A stretch of DNA of 64,000 nucleotides. It comes from Rhodospirillales bacterium (lineage in GTDB: Bacteria > Pseudomonadota > Alphaproteobacteria > Kiloniellales > JACOMY01). Of this stretch, positions 34,161 through 45,578 are shown piece by piece. How positions within the stretch are numbered: the first letter of the stretch is position 1; the number at the start of each line of letters is the position of its first letter. The stretch spans positions 62,001-126,000 of the forward strand of contig JACOMY010000002.1 of assembly GCA_014324045.1 (NCBI GenBank), written 5' to 3'. The notes under the pieces are model-generated. The model did no database searches and was not told the DNA's origin. It was given only the letters and a program-made list of their open reading frames with translations. The position numbers and the translations under genes were made by a program.

Positions 34161-35141
34161 TTAATCCGCCGCCTTCTTGGCGCCGAAGGCTCCGATCACA
34201 TCACCCCTGTCGAACACTCCGGCGACCTCGTCACCGCCGTCGCCCATGAACTGACCTGTTAGTGAACCGTCATCTTCATCATAGCGAAAGCCAGCTGTGT
34301 TAGCCAACGGAACGTCCGTGAATTCTATCGACCCTCCGGGGTGCGCCGCGTTTTTATCGAGGTTGTAGATCTCGCTGAAGGTCGCATCGACTGTGCTTGC
34401 GGACACATCCAAGATCAGTTCTGCGTCGCCTTGCAGGATCTGGTTCCTGTTATCCCCACGCCTGATCGCTCCGACCATCAAACCCTCCCAGGTCGCATTT
34501 GCCGTCGGATGGGATGTTGCCGCAACGCCGCTCGACGCTGCAACCCAGCCCGGGATCGGGCGAGTATCGTCGCCGTCCGCTACGATAAAATCGCCATCGA
34601 CTGCAACGACGAAGCCAGCGTTGTCCATCCAGGCTCCGTAAAGACTATGAGTCAACGGCCGATCGCCGCTGTCCTCTCCGGGGCTGCGGCGAACTAAAGT
34701 GATGCCATTCTTGGTCAGAACCGCTCCACTCTCAAGATCGTCTGAAGGGCCGAACAGATCTTCAGTACTTACCTCCAACTCCAGATCTTCCTCTTCCGTA
34801 CTTACCTCCAACCTCAGCGTTTCGTCGTCGACAGGGAGGCTGAGCGTCACACCAGTCCGTGTCAAATCGCTGGTGAAGGCGCCAGTGAAGACTATGTAAT
34901 CTAGGCTAGAGAGTTGGCCAAGATCACTCTCCGCTCTCATAAGTTGGGTAGCAGCCGTCTCTTGCGGCTCATGCTCTTCGGGGAGTCCCGCCGCCGCGAT
35001 TGCCCTCTCTTGGAACTCTTCGAAGGCTAGCGGACGGAACCCGCCCGGGCCATTGTCTCCATCGCTGCCGCAGCCGGTCAGCAGGGTGGCAGCCGAGAGC
35101 GCGATGCAGAGTTCGGGGAAACTTTTTATGATCGTTAACAC
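34161..35141 (-). CDS. Putative surface lipoprotein with TbpB-like C-terminal barrel
   Basis: 326 aa. An N-terminal signal ends in a lipobox, LLTGC, so the mature protein is lipid-anchored at Cys 23 or so. The C-terminus, DGSLTGQFMGDGGDEVAGVF then VIGAFGAKK, matches the beta-barrel ending of transferrin-binding protein B/Slam-dependent lipoproteins (GxFYGPxAEEVGGxF...GAFGAKR). The middle has an acidic duplication (LEVSTEEEDLELEVSTEDL). No Slam, TbpA or TonB receptor gene is nearby. The ligand is unknown. Less GC-rich than adjacent genes. Confidence 0.72.
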   Translation of the reverse strand: MLTIIKSFPELCIALSAATLLTGCGSDGDNGPGGFRPLAFEEFQERAIAAAGLPEEHEPQETAATQLMRAESDLGQLSSLDYIVFTGAFTSDLTRTGVTLSLPVDDETLRLEVSTEEEDLELEVSTEDLFGPSDDLESGAVLTKNGITLVRRSPGEDSGDRPLTHSLYGAWMDNAGFVVAVDGDFIVADGDDTRPIPGWVAASSGVAATSHPTANATWEGLMVGAIRRGDNRNQILQGDAELILDVSASTVDATFSEIYNLDKNAAHPGGSIEFTDVPLANTAGFRYDEDDGSLTGQFMGDGGDEVAGVFDRGDVIGAFGAKKAAD

Positions 35142-35566
35142 CCTCTATTTTTTGTCGGTTGGAACTGTTCCGATAACCGGGCCCGATAACTGAGATTCAC
35201 AAGAAGAGCAGCACTTTCCCCAAGCCGTCAACATGAAATTTTCCAACCGTTGAATTTTTCCCCGGCCCCCGGGCGCAGCCTTGGAAACCTGGACAACAAG
35301 CAAAAATCGCAGCAGCTCCGCGAGCTGCCGACATGCAGGGCGCCGCAAACAGGAAATTTGCGCTCCAGCGGAACCGGACTGTCTCAAGACGGCGGGAGCT
35401 TGCCGGCAGCAGGGCCGGCAAGCTAGATAGAAGATCCTGGCGCAGAGCCGGGAGCTTGGGCCGGTCCGAACCGAGCTCCCTGCCCGCCCCCGCCGGACCT
35501 CTTGCCGGGCGCCGCCGCCCGGCAGTCCAGAGTCGCGGCACACCGCCCTGTCGAAGGATCGCGTTC
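35142..35566. other. Divergent 425-bp spacer with two hairpins
   Basis: Lies between the lipoprotein gene and the first oxygenase-like gene. It contains a GCAGCTC-CGC-GAGCTGC hairpin near 35313 and a perfect 11-bp stem at 35397-35424. No coding pattern is supported. Confidence 0.45.
35397..35424. promoter_or_regulatory. Perfect 11-bp hairpin
   Basis: Arms AGCTTGCCGGC and GCCGGCAAGCT with a 6-nt loop. No T-run follows on either strand. It is located 143 bp upstream of the 35567 start; role unknown. Confidence 0.45.
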
Positions 35567-36229
35567 ATGTTTGTCGCCGAAGAGACGCTCGGCATCTTTC
35601 CGACCCTCGTCTTTCGCACTCAAGCCCTAGGTCCGGAGATCCGGCCGCTGACCGCCGCTGCCCAGGCAGCCTTGACAGCCGCAGCTGGGCCGGCCGCAAA
35701 TGGGCAAGCCAAAGCCCCGCCGGGCCCGCGCCGCCGCTCGCCGCCGGCGCTGCAGGCCGAGCCAGCCTTTCGCGGCCTGGTGCAGTCCATCGCCGCCCTG
35801 GCCGCAGAGGCGCTGCGCCTGGCCGCCTTTGAGCGGCCGGACTGCACGGTCACCGCGCTCTGGGCCGAGGCGGCGCCGGCCGCCTGGGCGGAACCCATCG
35901 CCCAGGCGCCCAATGCCCATCTCACCTTCGTTTTGCCCCTCCGGGCAGCGGCGGGCTTTGGCGTCCTGCTGACCGATCCGCGCCCGCAGGCGCAGGTGAT
36001 CGTCCCCATGGTAAGCGCGCCCAATCGATTGAACGCCCGCCAGGCCACCTTGGCGCTGGAACCGGGCCAGCTGCTGCTGCTGCCGGGCTGGCAGCCGCAT
36101 GCCGTCCAGGGCGGCGGCGGCACCGGCGAGATCCTGCTGCTGCGCGGCCAGACCCTGTTCCGCAACATGGCGGAGAAGGTATCGCCGCCCATGTGGACCG
36201 GCATGACCGCCAACCGCAACCGCACTTGA
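35567..36229 (+). CDS. 2OG-Fe(II) oxygenase-like protein, degenerate active site
   Basis: 220 aa from the ATG at 35567. Its second half follows the same plan as the next gene: a strand segment AHLTFVLPLRAAAGFGVLL and a GQLLLLPGWQPHAVQGG turn that would hold the distal iron-binding His. The first HxD/E motif expected of 2-oxoglutarate dioxygenases is not evident, so it may be inactive or a partner of the downstream enzyme. It ends 12 bp before that gene. Confidence 0.55.
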   Translation: MFVAEETLGIFPTLVFRTQALGPEIRPLTAAAQAALTAAAGPAANGQAKAPPGPRRRSPPALQAEPAFRGLVQSIAALAAEALRLAAFERPDCTVTALWAEAAPAAWAEPIAQAPNAHLTFVLPLRAAAGFGVLLTDPRPQAQVIVPMVSAPNRLNARQATLALEPGQLLLLPGWQPHAVQGGGGTGEILLLRGQTLFRNMAEKVSPPMWTGMTANRNRT

Positions 36230-36241
36230 AGGGGAACGGCC

Positions 36242-36874
36242 GTGCACCAGCCGAAGCTTGAGCCTCTGCAGCTCTTCCCGACCTTCCTCTTCCTCTACGA
36301 TCTGGAACCGGCGCGCGCCGGTCCCTTGAACGAGGCCGTCGCCGGCCATGTGCAGAACCTGCTGACGCCGCCGCCCGACGTCATGCCGGGCCAGAACCTT
36401 AACACCCACCACAACCTGCACACCCACGCCCCCATGGCGCCGCTGCTGGAGGTGCTCTCGGAAGCGGTGGAGCGGACCGCCGGCAAGCTGCAGGTGCAGC
36501 ACCGCGGCTGGTCGATCACCGGCTGCTGGGCCAACGTAAACAAGTCCGGCGTGCCCCACGTCGCCCACAACCATCCCAACAACTGGCTGGCGGCAGTCTA
36601 TTACCTGCGCGCACCGCAGGGCGGCGACACCATCGTCTTCCACGAACCGCGCCAGCAGAACTTCCCGATCCGCCCCAACGCGGAACGGCATGTACCGGCC
36701 AACGTCTCTTCCTATCCCCTGCAGGTGCAGCCCGGCCGGCTGCTGCTCTTCCCGGCCTGGCTCTACCACTCGGTACCGGTCAACCGGGCCCGGGAAGAGC
36801 GCATGTCGGTCGCCGCCAACATCATGTTCCTGGACGCAGAGCGGGTGCTGCCTCCCTTGCTCTGGCGCGACTGA
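36242..36874 (+). CDS. Putative 2OG-Fe(II) oxygenase (TIGR02466-like)
   Basis: 210 aa from a GTG at 36242. The jelly-roll features are PHVAHNHPNNWLAAVYYLRA (first iron ligand region), GGDTIVFHEPR and LLLFPAWLYHSVPVNRA followed by RMSVAANI (distal His and 2-oxoglutarate-binding Arg/Ser). Proteins of this type hydroxylate unidentified substrates in the cytoplasm. It follows a degenerate homologue by 12 bp, and tRNA-Leu lies downstream. Confidence 0.8.
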   Translation: MHQPKLEPLQLFPTFLFLYDLEPARAGPLNEAVAGHVQNLLTPPPDVMPGQNLNTHHNLHTHAPMAPLLEVLSEAVERTAGKLQVQHRGWSITGCWANVNKSGVPHVAHNHPNNWLAAVYYLRAPQGGDTIVFHEPRQQNFPIRPNAERHVPANVSSYPLQVQPGRLLLFPAWLYHSVPVNRAREERMSVAANIMFLDAERVLPPLLWRD

Positions 36875-36945
36875 CCGGAAGGCGCTAGGATTTCCCTTAC
36901 ACTCCCCTCTTATACTAGGGTCCCCTCCAGGGATCCCCCTCAACC

Positions 36946-37032
36946 CCGGGCGTGGCGGAATTGGTAGACGCAAGGGACTTAAAATCCCTCGGGCCCCTGC
37001 CCATGCCGGTTCGAATCCGGCCGCCCGGACCA
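36946..37032 (+). tRNA. tRNA-Leu(UAA)
   Basis: 87 nt including the encoded CCA. The acceptor stem CCGGGCG pairs with CGCCCGG, followed by discriminator A and CCA. The anticodon loop CTTAAAA gives anticodon TAA. A long class II variable arm (CTCGGGCCCCTGCCC region) and the T-arm GCCGG-TTCGAAT-CCGGC are present. TATACT at 36911 could be its -10 element. Confidence 0.95.
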
Positions 37033-37090
37033 GGGTGAGGCAACGGCGGTTGCAGCCGGCCGATCCCCGATAACACCGCCCTTCAGTCCA

Positions 37091-37120
37091 CATAGGACCG
37101 GATAGGACCGCATAGGACCA
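37091..37120. repeat. Three 10-bp tandem units (CATAGGACCG type)
   Basis: CATAGGACCG, GATAGGACCG, CATAGGACCA in a row, about 60 bp after tRNA-Leu and upstream of bioY. No coding role. Confidence 0.75.
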
Positions 37121-37218
37121 CTTCAAAAGCCTTCTCCCGCTGCACGAGGGATCTTTCCCCCGGAACCGAAGGATGGCACATTGCCGGACAGGTTAAGATC
37201 GCAATCAGGAGAACAGTC

Positions 37219-37779
37219 ATGCCGACCCTCAACCGCACCGCCTCCGTAACCCGCACCCATAACCTCATGCGCAAGACCGCATTAGCGATCGGCGGCGCCG
37301 CGCTCATCGCCGCCAGCGCACAAATCGAGGTGGTCCGTCATCCGGTGCCCATGACCCTGCAGACTCTGCCAGTCCTGGCCGTCGGCCTGGCGCTTGGCTT
37401 GCGCCTCGGCTTTGCCTCGCTCATGACCTACATGGCCGCCGGCTTGGTCGGCCTGCCGGTCTTCGCCGGCGGTGCCGCGGGTCCAGCTGTCTTTGTCGGT
37501 CCCTCCGGCGGTTACTTGCTGGGCTTCGTCATCGCTGCTGCCTTCTGCGGCTGGGCCCGCGACCGCGGCTGGACACGCAACCCCGAAGCGGCCGCCGCCG
37601 TCTCCATTATCGGCGGCGCACTAGTTTATCCGACCGGCTTGCTACAGTTGGGCACCGTCATCGGCTGGGACAAGCCGGTGCTAGCCTTCGGCTTGTACCC
37701 CTTCATCCTCGGCGATCTAATCAAGGCGCTACTGGCCGGCCTCGGCTATGCCGCCGTAACCCACAGCTTCCGCCGCTAA
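37219..37779 (+). CDS. bioY: BioY biotin transporter (ECF S component)
   Basis: 186 aa, ATG at 37219 with AGGAG upstream. Six hydrophobic segments are visible. Family motifs include [20 protein letters not shown] and [14 protein letters not shown] (the conserved biotin-binding region). Solitary BioY proteins can import biotin or work with a shared EcfAAT module. Ten bases upstream of pccB, so it probably secures biotin for the carboxylase encoded next. No BioR-type palindrome was seen upstream. Confidence 0.93.
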   Translation: MPTLNRTASVTRTHNLMRKTALAIGGAALIAASAQIEVVRHPVPMTLQTLPVLAVGLALGLRLGFASLMTYMAAGLVGLPVFAGGAAGPAVFVGPSGGYLLGFVIAAAFCGWARDRGWTRNPEAAAAVSIIGGALVYPTGLLQLGTVIGWDKPVLAFGLYPFILGDLIKALLAGLGYAAVTHSFRR

Positions 37780-37789
37780 GAGAGACCCC

Positions 37790-39322
<1,533 letters not shown>

Positions 39323-39332
39323 AAAGCCACCC

Positions 39333-41324
39333 ATGTTCGAGAAGATCCTGATCGCCAATCGTGGCGAGATCGCCTGCCGGGTGATGAAGTCGGCCAAGCG
39401 CATGGGCATCGCCACGGTCGCCGTCTACTCCGACGCCGATGCCGGCGCGGTGCATGTGCAGATGGCCGACGAGGCTGTGCACATCGGCCCGCCGGCGGCC
39501 ACCGAGAGCTATCTGGCGATCGACAAGATCCTCGACGCCATCCGCCAGACCGGCGCCGGGGCCGTGCACCCGGGCTACGGCTTCCTCTCCGAGCGTGCCG
39601 CCTTCGCCGAGGCGCTCGATGCCGCCGACGTCGCATTCATCGGCCCGCCCGTAGGGGCCATCGAGGCCATGGGCGACAAGATCGCCTCCAAGAAATTGGC
39701 CGCAGAGGCCGGGGTCTCGACGGTGCCCGGCTACATGGGCCTGATCGGCAGCCCCGAGGAGGCACAGCGCATCGCCGAGGAGATCGGCTATCCAGTGATG
39801 ATCAAGGCCTCGGCCGGCGGTGGCGGCAAGGGCATGCGGATCGCCTGGGACGCACAGGACGCCGAGGAGGGCTTTCTCGCCTCCAAGTCGGAGGCCGCCT
39901 CCAGCTTCGGCGACGACCGTATCTTCATCGAGAAGTTCGTGCAGCAGCCGCGCCACATTGAGATCCAGGTCTTGGGCGACAAACACGGCAACACGCTCTA
40001 TCTAGGCGAACGCGAGTGCTCGATCCAGCGCCGAAACCAGAAGGTGGTGGAGGAAGCCCCTTCCCCCTTCCTGGACGAGGAGACCCGTGCGGCCATGGGC
40101 GCACAGGCGGTAGCGCTCGCCAAGGCGGTGGACTACTGCTCCGCCGGCACGGTGGAATTCATCGTCGACCCCGACCGCAACTTCTACTTCCTCGAGATGA
40201 ACACGCGTCTGCAGGTGGAGCATCCGGTAACCGAGCTGGTCACCCGCATCGACCTTGTAGAACAGATGATCCGGATCGCCGCGGGCGAAGCTCTACCCTT
40301 CACCCAAGAGGATATCGAGCTGAAAGGCTGGGCGATCGAAAACCGGATCTACGCCGAGGATCCCTACCGCAAGTTCCTGCCCTCGATCGGGCGCCTCACC
40401 CGCTACCGCCCGCCGGCAGAGGGCAAGCGTGCAACCGGCATCGTGCGCAACGACACCGGCGTCGAGGAGGGATCGGAGATCTCCGTGTTCTACGACCCGA
40501 TGATCGCCAAGCTCTGCTCTTGGGGCGAGGACCGGGCGGCAGCCATCGAGACCATGCGCAGGGCGCTCGACAGCTTCGAGGTCGAGGGCATCGTCCATAA
40601 CCTACCCTTCGTCGCCACCGTGATGGATCACCCACGCTTCATAGCAGGCCGGCTTTCCACCGCCTTCATCGACGAAGAGTTTCCGGAAGGCTTCTCCGGT
40701 GCGCAGATCTCCGAGACCGGTCGGGATTTGTTGGCCCGGGTGGCCCTCGGCCTCACACAGCTGCAGGAGCGCTATCTCTCGAACATTTCGGGACGGCTGC
40801 GCGACAAGCCGCTGCCCCGCGAGGATCGCTGGGAGGTCGCAATCGATGGCAAGCACCTTCCCTTCGAGATCACGGCACGCGCGGGGAAGGATTTCCGCTT
40901 CTCCGAGGGACCGGCGCTCACCCTATCCTGGCAACCGGGCGGGCAACTGGCCGAAGCCGGCTTCGACAGAAAGATTTTAAAGGTCAAGGTCAACCCGGCG
41001 CTCGAAGGCTGGCGCCTGCGCTGGCGCGGCACCGATCTGGTGGCGATTGCCAGATCCAAACGTGCGGCCGAGTTGGCCAAGCTGATGCCGGTCAAGGTGC
41101 CGCCGGACACCTCCAAGCTACTGCTATGCCCTATGCCGGGCCTGGTGGTCCGCATTGAGGTCGAAGAGGGCCAGGCGGTCGAGGAAGGGCAGACCCTTGC
41201 AGTGATCGAGGCCATGAAGATGGAGAACATCCTTAAGGCTGCCCGCGCAGGGACGGTCAGCAGCATCAAGGCCACGGCCGGAGATAGCCTGGCCGTCGAT
41301 CAAGTGATCATGGAATTCGAATGA
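39333..41324 (+). CDS. pccA: Propionyl-CoA carboxylase alpha subunit (biotin carboxylase plus BCCP)
   Basis: 663 aa. The biotin carboxylase domain occupies residues 1-450 ([22 protein letters not shown]-grasp [27 protein letters not shown]). A BT linker follows, and the C-terminal biotinyl domain carries the lysine in EAMKMEN. The ATG at 39333 gives the family start; an upstream in-frame extension overlaps pccB and is rejected. The stop overlaps the mutase start as ATGA. It needs biotinylation by BirA, and bioY lies two genes upstream. Confidence 0.96.
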   Translation: MFEKILIANRGEIACRVMKSAKRMGIATVAVYSDADAGAVHVQMADEAVHIGPPAATESYLAIDKILDAIRQTGAGAVHPGYGFLSERAAFAEALDAADVAFIGPPVGAIEAMGDKIASKKLAAEAGVSTVPGYMGLIGSPEEAQRIAEEIGYPVMIKASAGGGGKGMRIAWDAQDAEEGFLASKSEAASSFGDDRIFIEKFVQQPRHIEIQVLGDKHGNTLYLGERECSIQRRNQKVVEEAPSPFLDEETRAAMGAQAVALAKAVDYCSAGTVEFIVDPDRNFYFLEMNTRLQVEHPVTELVTRIDLVEQMIRIAAGEALPFTQEDIELKGWAIENRIYAEDPYRKFLPSIGRLTRYRPPAEGKRATGIVRNDTGVEEGSEISVFYDPMIAKLCSWGEDRAAAIETMRRALDSFEVEGIVHNLPFVATVMDHPRFIAGRLSTAFIDEEFPEGFSGAQISETGRDLLARVALGLTQLQERYLSNISGRLRDKPLPREDRWEVAIDGKHLPFEITARAGKDFRFSEGPALTLSWQPGGQLAEAGFDRKILKVKVNPALEGWRLRWRGTDLVAIARSKRAAELAKLMPVKVPPDTSKLLLCPMPGLVVRIEVEEGQAVEEGQTLAVIEAMKMENILKAARAGTVSSIKATAGDSLAVDQVIMEFE

Positions 41325-43477
41325 TGAGCGGGAAGACACCCAGCCTGGAGCAATGGACCGAATTGGCGGCCACGGAACTGCGGGGCAAGCCGCTGGAAGA
41401 CCTGACCTGGCAGACGCCGGAGGGCATCGCGATCAAACCGCTCTACACCGCCGAAGACCTGGAGCAACTGCAACATCTGGGCAACCTGCCCGGAGTTGTC
41501 CCCTATACGCGCGGCCCCAGGGCCACGATGTATGCTGGGCGCCCTTGGACCATCCGCCAGTACGCCGGATTCTCGACAGCCGAGGAATCCAACGCCTTCT
41601 ACCGTCAAGCGCTGGCCGGCGGCCAGAAGGGTCTGTCGGTGGCCTTCGACCTGGCCACCCACCGCGGCTACGACAGCGACCACCCGCGCGTGATCGGCGA
41701 CGTCGGCAAGGCTGGCGTGGCCATCGACAGCGTCGAGGACATGAAAATCCTCTTCGACGCTATTCCCCTGAAGGAAATGTCGGTCTCCATGACCATGAAC
41801 GGTGCGGTGATTCCGGTTCTGGCCAACTTCATCGTTGCCGGCGAAGAGCAAGGCGCCCGGCGCTCGGAACTCTCCGGGACCATCCAGAACGACATCCTGA
41901 AGGAATTCATAGTCCGCAACACCTACATCTATCCGCCTGAGCCCTCGATGCAGATCGTCGCTGACATCATCGCATACACGGCGAAGGAGATGCCGCGCTT
42001 CAACTCCATCTCGATCTCCGGGTATCACATGCAGGAGGCTGGCGCGACCCTGGTGCAGGAGTTGGCCTATACCCTGGCCGACGGTAAGGAGTACGTGCGC
42101 GCGGCACTGTCCAAGGGGCTCGACGTCGACGCCTTCGCCGGCCGCCTGTCCTTCTTCTTCGCGGTTGGCATGAACTTCTTCATGGAGACGGCCAAGCTGC
42201 GCGCCGCGCGCCTGCTCTGGGCGCGGATTATGCAGGAATTCGGCGCCAAGAAGCCGCAGAGTCTCATGCTACGCACTCACTGCCAGACCTCCGGCGTCTC
42301 TCTGCAGGAGCAGGATCCCTACAATAACATCGTGCGCACGGCTTACGAGGCCTTGGCCGCGGTGCTGGGCGGCACCCAGTCGCTGCACACCAACTCTTTT
42401 GACGAGGCCATCGCCCTGCCGACCGAGTTTTCTTCGCGAATCGCCCGCAACACGCAGTTGATCCTGCAGCACGAGACCGGGGTCTCCAAGGTGATCGACC
42501 CGCTGGCCGGCTCCTACTACGTCGAGAGCCTGACCGCATCCCTGGCCGCAGAAGCCTGGAAACTGATGCAGGAGGTCGAGGCCATGGGCGGCATGACCAA
42601 GGCGGTGGCCAGCGGCATGCCGAAGCTGCGCATCGAGGAGGCCGCAGCGCGCCGTCAAGCGGCGGTCGACCGCGGCGACGAGGTCATCGTCGGCGTCAAC
42701 CGCTATCGGCCGGCCGAGGCCGACCCGGTCGAGGTGCTGAACATCGACAACCGCAAGGTCCGCGACCGTCAGATCGCCAGGCTGACCAGGATCCGCGCCG
42801 AACGGGACGAGGAAGCCTGCTGGGCGGCGCTGGCCGAACTCACCCGCCTGGCCGGGAGCGGCGAAGGCAATCTCTTGGAACAGGCCGTTGCCTGTGCGCG
42901 GGCCCGCGCCTCGGTCGGCGAAATCTCCGGCGCCATGGAGCGGGTCTACGGCCGCCATCGCGCCGAGGTCCGTTCGATCTCCGGCGTCTACGGCCAAGCC
43001 TACCGAGGCGACGACGGCTTCGCCTCGATCCAGAAGAGCGTGGAGGCCTTTGCCGAGGCCGAGGGACGCCGCCCGCGCATGCTGGTGGTGAAGATGGGGC
43101 AGGACGGTCACGACCGCGGCGCCAAGATCGTCGCCACCGCCTTCGCCGACATCGGTTTCGACGTCGATATGGGCCCCCTCTTCCAGACGCCGGAAGAGGT
43201 CGCGCAGGACGCCATCGACAACGATGTCCACGTGATCGGCGTCTCCAGCCAGGCTGCCGGTCATCGCACCTTGGCCCCGGCCCTGGTCGAGGCCCTGAAG
43301 GAAGCCAAGGCGGACGAGATCCTGGTGATCTGCGGCGGCGTGATCCCGGCACAGGACTACGACTTTCTGAAGGAGCATGGGGTTGCAGCCATCTTCGGCC
43401 CCGGTACCAACATTCCGGATGCGGCCCGCGAAGTGCTGCGGCTGATCCGTGAGCGGGGCGGCAAGATCGCCGCCTGA
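41321..43477 (+). CDS. scpA: Methylmalonyl-CoA mutase, large subunit
   Basis: 718 aa, adenosylcobalamin-dependent; converts (R)-methylmalonyl-CoA to succinyl-CoA. The N-terminal TIM-barrel includes [20 protein letters not shown] and [14 protein letters not shown], and a C-terminal B12-binding domain has the base-off motif GQDGHDRG plus the GVSSQAAGH region. Coupled to pccA by ATGA. The methylmalonyl-CoA epimerase needed between the two enzymes is not in the window. Confidence 0.96.
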   Translation: MMSGKTPSLEQWTELAATELRGKPLEDLTWQTPEGIAIKPLYTAEDLEQLQHLGNLPGVVPYTRGPRATMYAGRPWTIRQYAGFSTAEESNAFYRQALAGGQKGLSVAFDLATHRGYDSDHPRVIGDVGKAGVAIDSVEDMKILFDAIPLKEMSVSMTMNGAVIPVLANFIVAGEEQGARRSELSGTIQNDILKEFIVRNTYIYPPEPSMQIVADIIAYTAKEMPRFNSISISGYHMQEAGATLVQELAYTLADGKEYVRAALSKGLDVDAFAGRLSFFFAVGMNFFMETAKLRAARLLWARIMQEFGAKKPQSLMLRTHCQTSGVSLQEQDPYNNIVRTAYEALAAVLGGTQSLHTNSFDEAIALPTEFSSRIARNTQLILQHETGVSKVIDPLAGSYYVESLTASLAAEAWKLMQEVEAMGGMTKAVASGMPKLRIEEAAARRQAAVDRGDEVIVGVNRYRPAEADPVEVLNIDNRKVRDRQIARLTRIRAERDEEACWAALAELTRLAGSGEGNLLEQAVACARARASVGEISGAMERVYGRHRAEVRSISGVYGQAYRGDDGFASIQKSVEAFAEAEGRRPRMLVVKMGQDGHDRGAKIVATAFADIGFDVDMGPLFQTPEEVAQDAIDNDVHVIGVSSQAAGHRTLAPALVEALKEAKADEILVICGGVIPAQDYDFLKEHGVAAIFGPGTNIPDAAREVLRLIRERGGKIAA

Positions 43478-43611
43478 TAGGGCAAAAACACCGGACCGGA
43501 GCACCCGGCGTCCCTCTCCGTTCTGTCTTGCAGGTTGTCGAGCGGCCCGCGCGCTCCTCAAGAGCTTGCAAACGCCATGGAAACGCTAAGAAGACCCCTA
43601 GGGAGGGAAGC

Positions 43612-45507
43612 ATGCCGAACTACAAGGAGGTCTACGAGACCTGGAGGCAAGACCCCGAGGCCTTCTGGATGGCCGCCGCCGAAGAGGTGGACTGGATTCG
43701 CAAGCCTACCCGCGCGCTGGACGACAGCGAGGCGCCCTTCTATCGCTGGTTCGCCGACGGCAGCTGCAACACTTGCTGGAACGCCGTCGACCGCCATGTC
43801 GCCTCCGGCCGTGGCGAGCAGACCGCGATTATCCACGACAGTCCCATCACCGGCTGCCAGACCAAGATCACTTACAAGGCTTTGAAGAGCCAGGTCGCGC
43901 GCCTGGCCGGCGCACTGGCCGCCCGCGGCGTGGTCAAAGGCGACCGGGTAATCGTCTACATGCCGATGGTGCCCGAGGCCCTGGTGGCCATGCTGGCCTG
44001 CGCGCGCATCGGCGCCGTGCACTGCGTCGTTTTCGGCGGCTTCGCGGCGCACGAGCTAGCGGTGCGCATCGACGATGCGACGCCAAAGTCGATCCTGGCG
44101 GGCTCCTGCGGGCTGGAACCGGGACGCACCCTTGCCTACAAGCCGCTGCTGGACGCCGCCATCGACCAGGCCAAGCACAAGCCGGACTTCTGTATCGTCC
44201 TGCAGCGTCCCCAGTTGGCGGCCGAAATGATCGAAGGCCGCGATCTCGATTGGCAGGAGGCCGTCGCCGCGGCCGAGGAGGTCGATTGCGTGCCGGTCGG
44301 CGCTGCCGATCCGCTCTACATCCTCTACACCTCCGGCACCACCGGTCAGCCCAAGGGTGTGGTCCGCCACAACGGCGGCCACATGGTGGCGCTGATCTGG
44401 AGCATGAAATACCTTTACGATGTGGGACCGGGCGAGGTCTACTGGGCCGCCTCCGACGTCGGCTGGGTCGTGGGCCATAGCTACATCTGCTACGCACCGC
44501 TGCTGATGGGCTGCACCACCGTGGTGTTCGAGGGCAAGCCGGTCGGCACGCCGGACGCCGGCGTCTTCTGGCGGGTAATCGAAGAGCATGGCATAAAGGT
44601 GCTCTTCACCGCTCCCACCGCGCTGCGCGCCATCAAGCGCGACGATCCTGAGGGCGCCTTCATCAGGCAGTACGACCTCTCCGCCATGCAGGCTCTCTTC
44701 CTGGCGGGCGAGCGGGCCGATCCCGACACGGTGCTTTGGTGCCAGGCCCATCTGGACAAGCCGGTCATCGATCACTGGTGGCAGACCGAGACCGGCTGGT
44801 CTATTGCCGCCAACCCGCTGGGCATCGAGACTCTGCCGATCAAGCCCGGCTCTCCGGCAGTGCCCATGCCGGGCTATCGGATCGCGATCCTGGACGAAAG
44901 CGGCCGCCCGCTGCCGCCCGGCACCCTGGGCGCTATCGCCATCGAGCTGCCGCTGCCTCCGGGCACTCTGCCGACCCTTTGGAACGCCGCCGAGCGCTTC
45001 AAATCCTCTTATCTGGCGCACTTCCCCGGCTACTACGAGACCGGCGATGCCGGTATGCTGGACCGGGACGGCTATGTCTCGATCATGGCCCGCACCGACG
45101 ACGTTATCAACGTGGCCGGCCACCGCCTCTCGACCGGTGCCATCGAGGAGGTGCTCGCCGCCCACCCCGACGTCGCCGAGTGCGCAGTAATCGGCATCTC
45201 CGACAGCCTGAAGGGCCAGGCGCCGTTGGGTCTGGTTTGCCTGAACAAGGGCTGCGGGCGGCCGGAGGAGGAGATCGCCAGGGAATGCGTCGGCTTGGTC
45301 CGCAAGGAGATCGGCCCGGTTGCCGCCTTCAAGCTCTGCGTGGCGGTGGAGCGTTTGCCCAAGACCCGGTCCGGCAAGATTCTGCGCGGGACTATGGTCT
45401 CGATCGCCGACGGCAAGAGCTACAAGATGCCGGCCACCATCGACGATCCGGCGATTCTGGACGAGATTGCAGAAAAGATCGCCGGGTTGGGCCAGCCGGG
45501 GCCGTAA
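43612..45507 (+). CDS. prpE: Propionyl-CoA synthetase-type acyl-CoA ligase
   Basis: 631 aa from the ATG at 43612 with GGGAGGGAAG upstream. ANL-superfamily motifs are YILYTSGTTGQPKGVVRHNG (P-loop), WWQTETGWSI (A5), YETGDAG (A7) and KTRSGKILRGT (A10, catalytic Lys). It matches PrpE more than Acs in the N-terminal KEVYETWRQDPEAFW region. It activates propionate to propionyl-CoA, feeding PccAB. The 134-bp gap to the mutase gene may hold its own promoter. Confidence 0.93.
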   Translation: MPNYKEVYETWRQDPEAFWMAAAEEVDWIRKPTRALDDSEAPFYRWFADGSCNTCWNAVDRHVASGRGEQTAIIHDSPITGCQTKITYKALKSQVARLAGALAARGVVKGDRVIVYMPMVPEALVAMLACARIGAVHCVVFGGFAAHELAVRIDDATPKSILAGSCGLEPGRTLAYKPLLDAAIDQAKHKPDFCIVLQRPQLAAEMIEGRDLDWQEAVAAAEEVDCVPVGAADPLYILYTSGTTGQPKGVVRHNGGHMVALIWSMKYLYDVGPGEVYWAASDVGWVVGHSYICYAPLLMGCTTVVFEGKPVGTPDAGVFWRVIEEHGIKVLFTAPTALRAIKRDDPEGAFIRQYDLSAMQALFLAGERADPDTVLWCQAHLDKPVIDHWWQTETGWSIAANPLGIETLPIKPGSPAVPMPGYRIAILDESGRPLPPGTLGAIAIELPLPPGTLPTLWNAAERFKSSYLAHFPGYYETGDAGMLDRDGYVSIMARTDDVINVAGHRLSTGAIEEVLAAHPDVAECAVIGISDSLKGQAPLGLVCLNKGCGRPEEEIARECVGLVRKEIGPVAAFKLCVAVERLPKTRSGKILRGTMVSIADGKSYKMPATIDDPAILDEIAEKIAGLGQPGP

Positions 45508-45578
45508 GAGCGGCACAAGACCCGATGTTTCCTGAAGTTTCCTCAAAAGGGGGGCGCGAAGGTCGTCCCAACCCTTCC

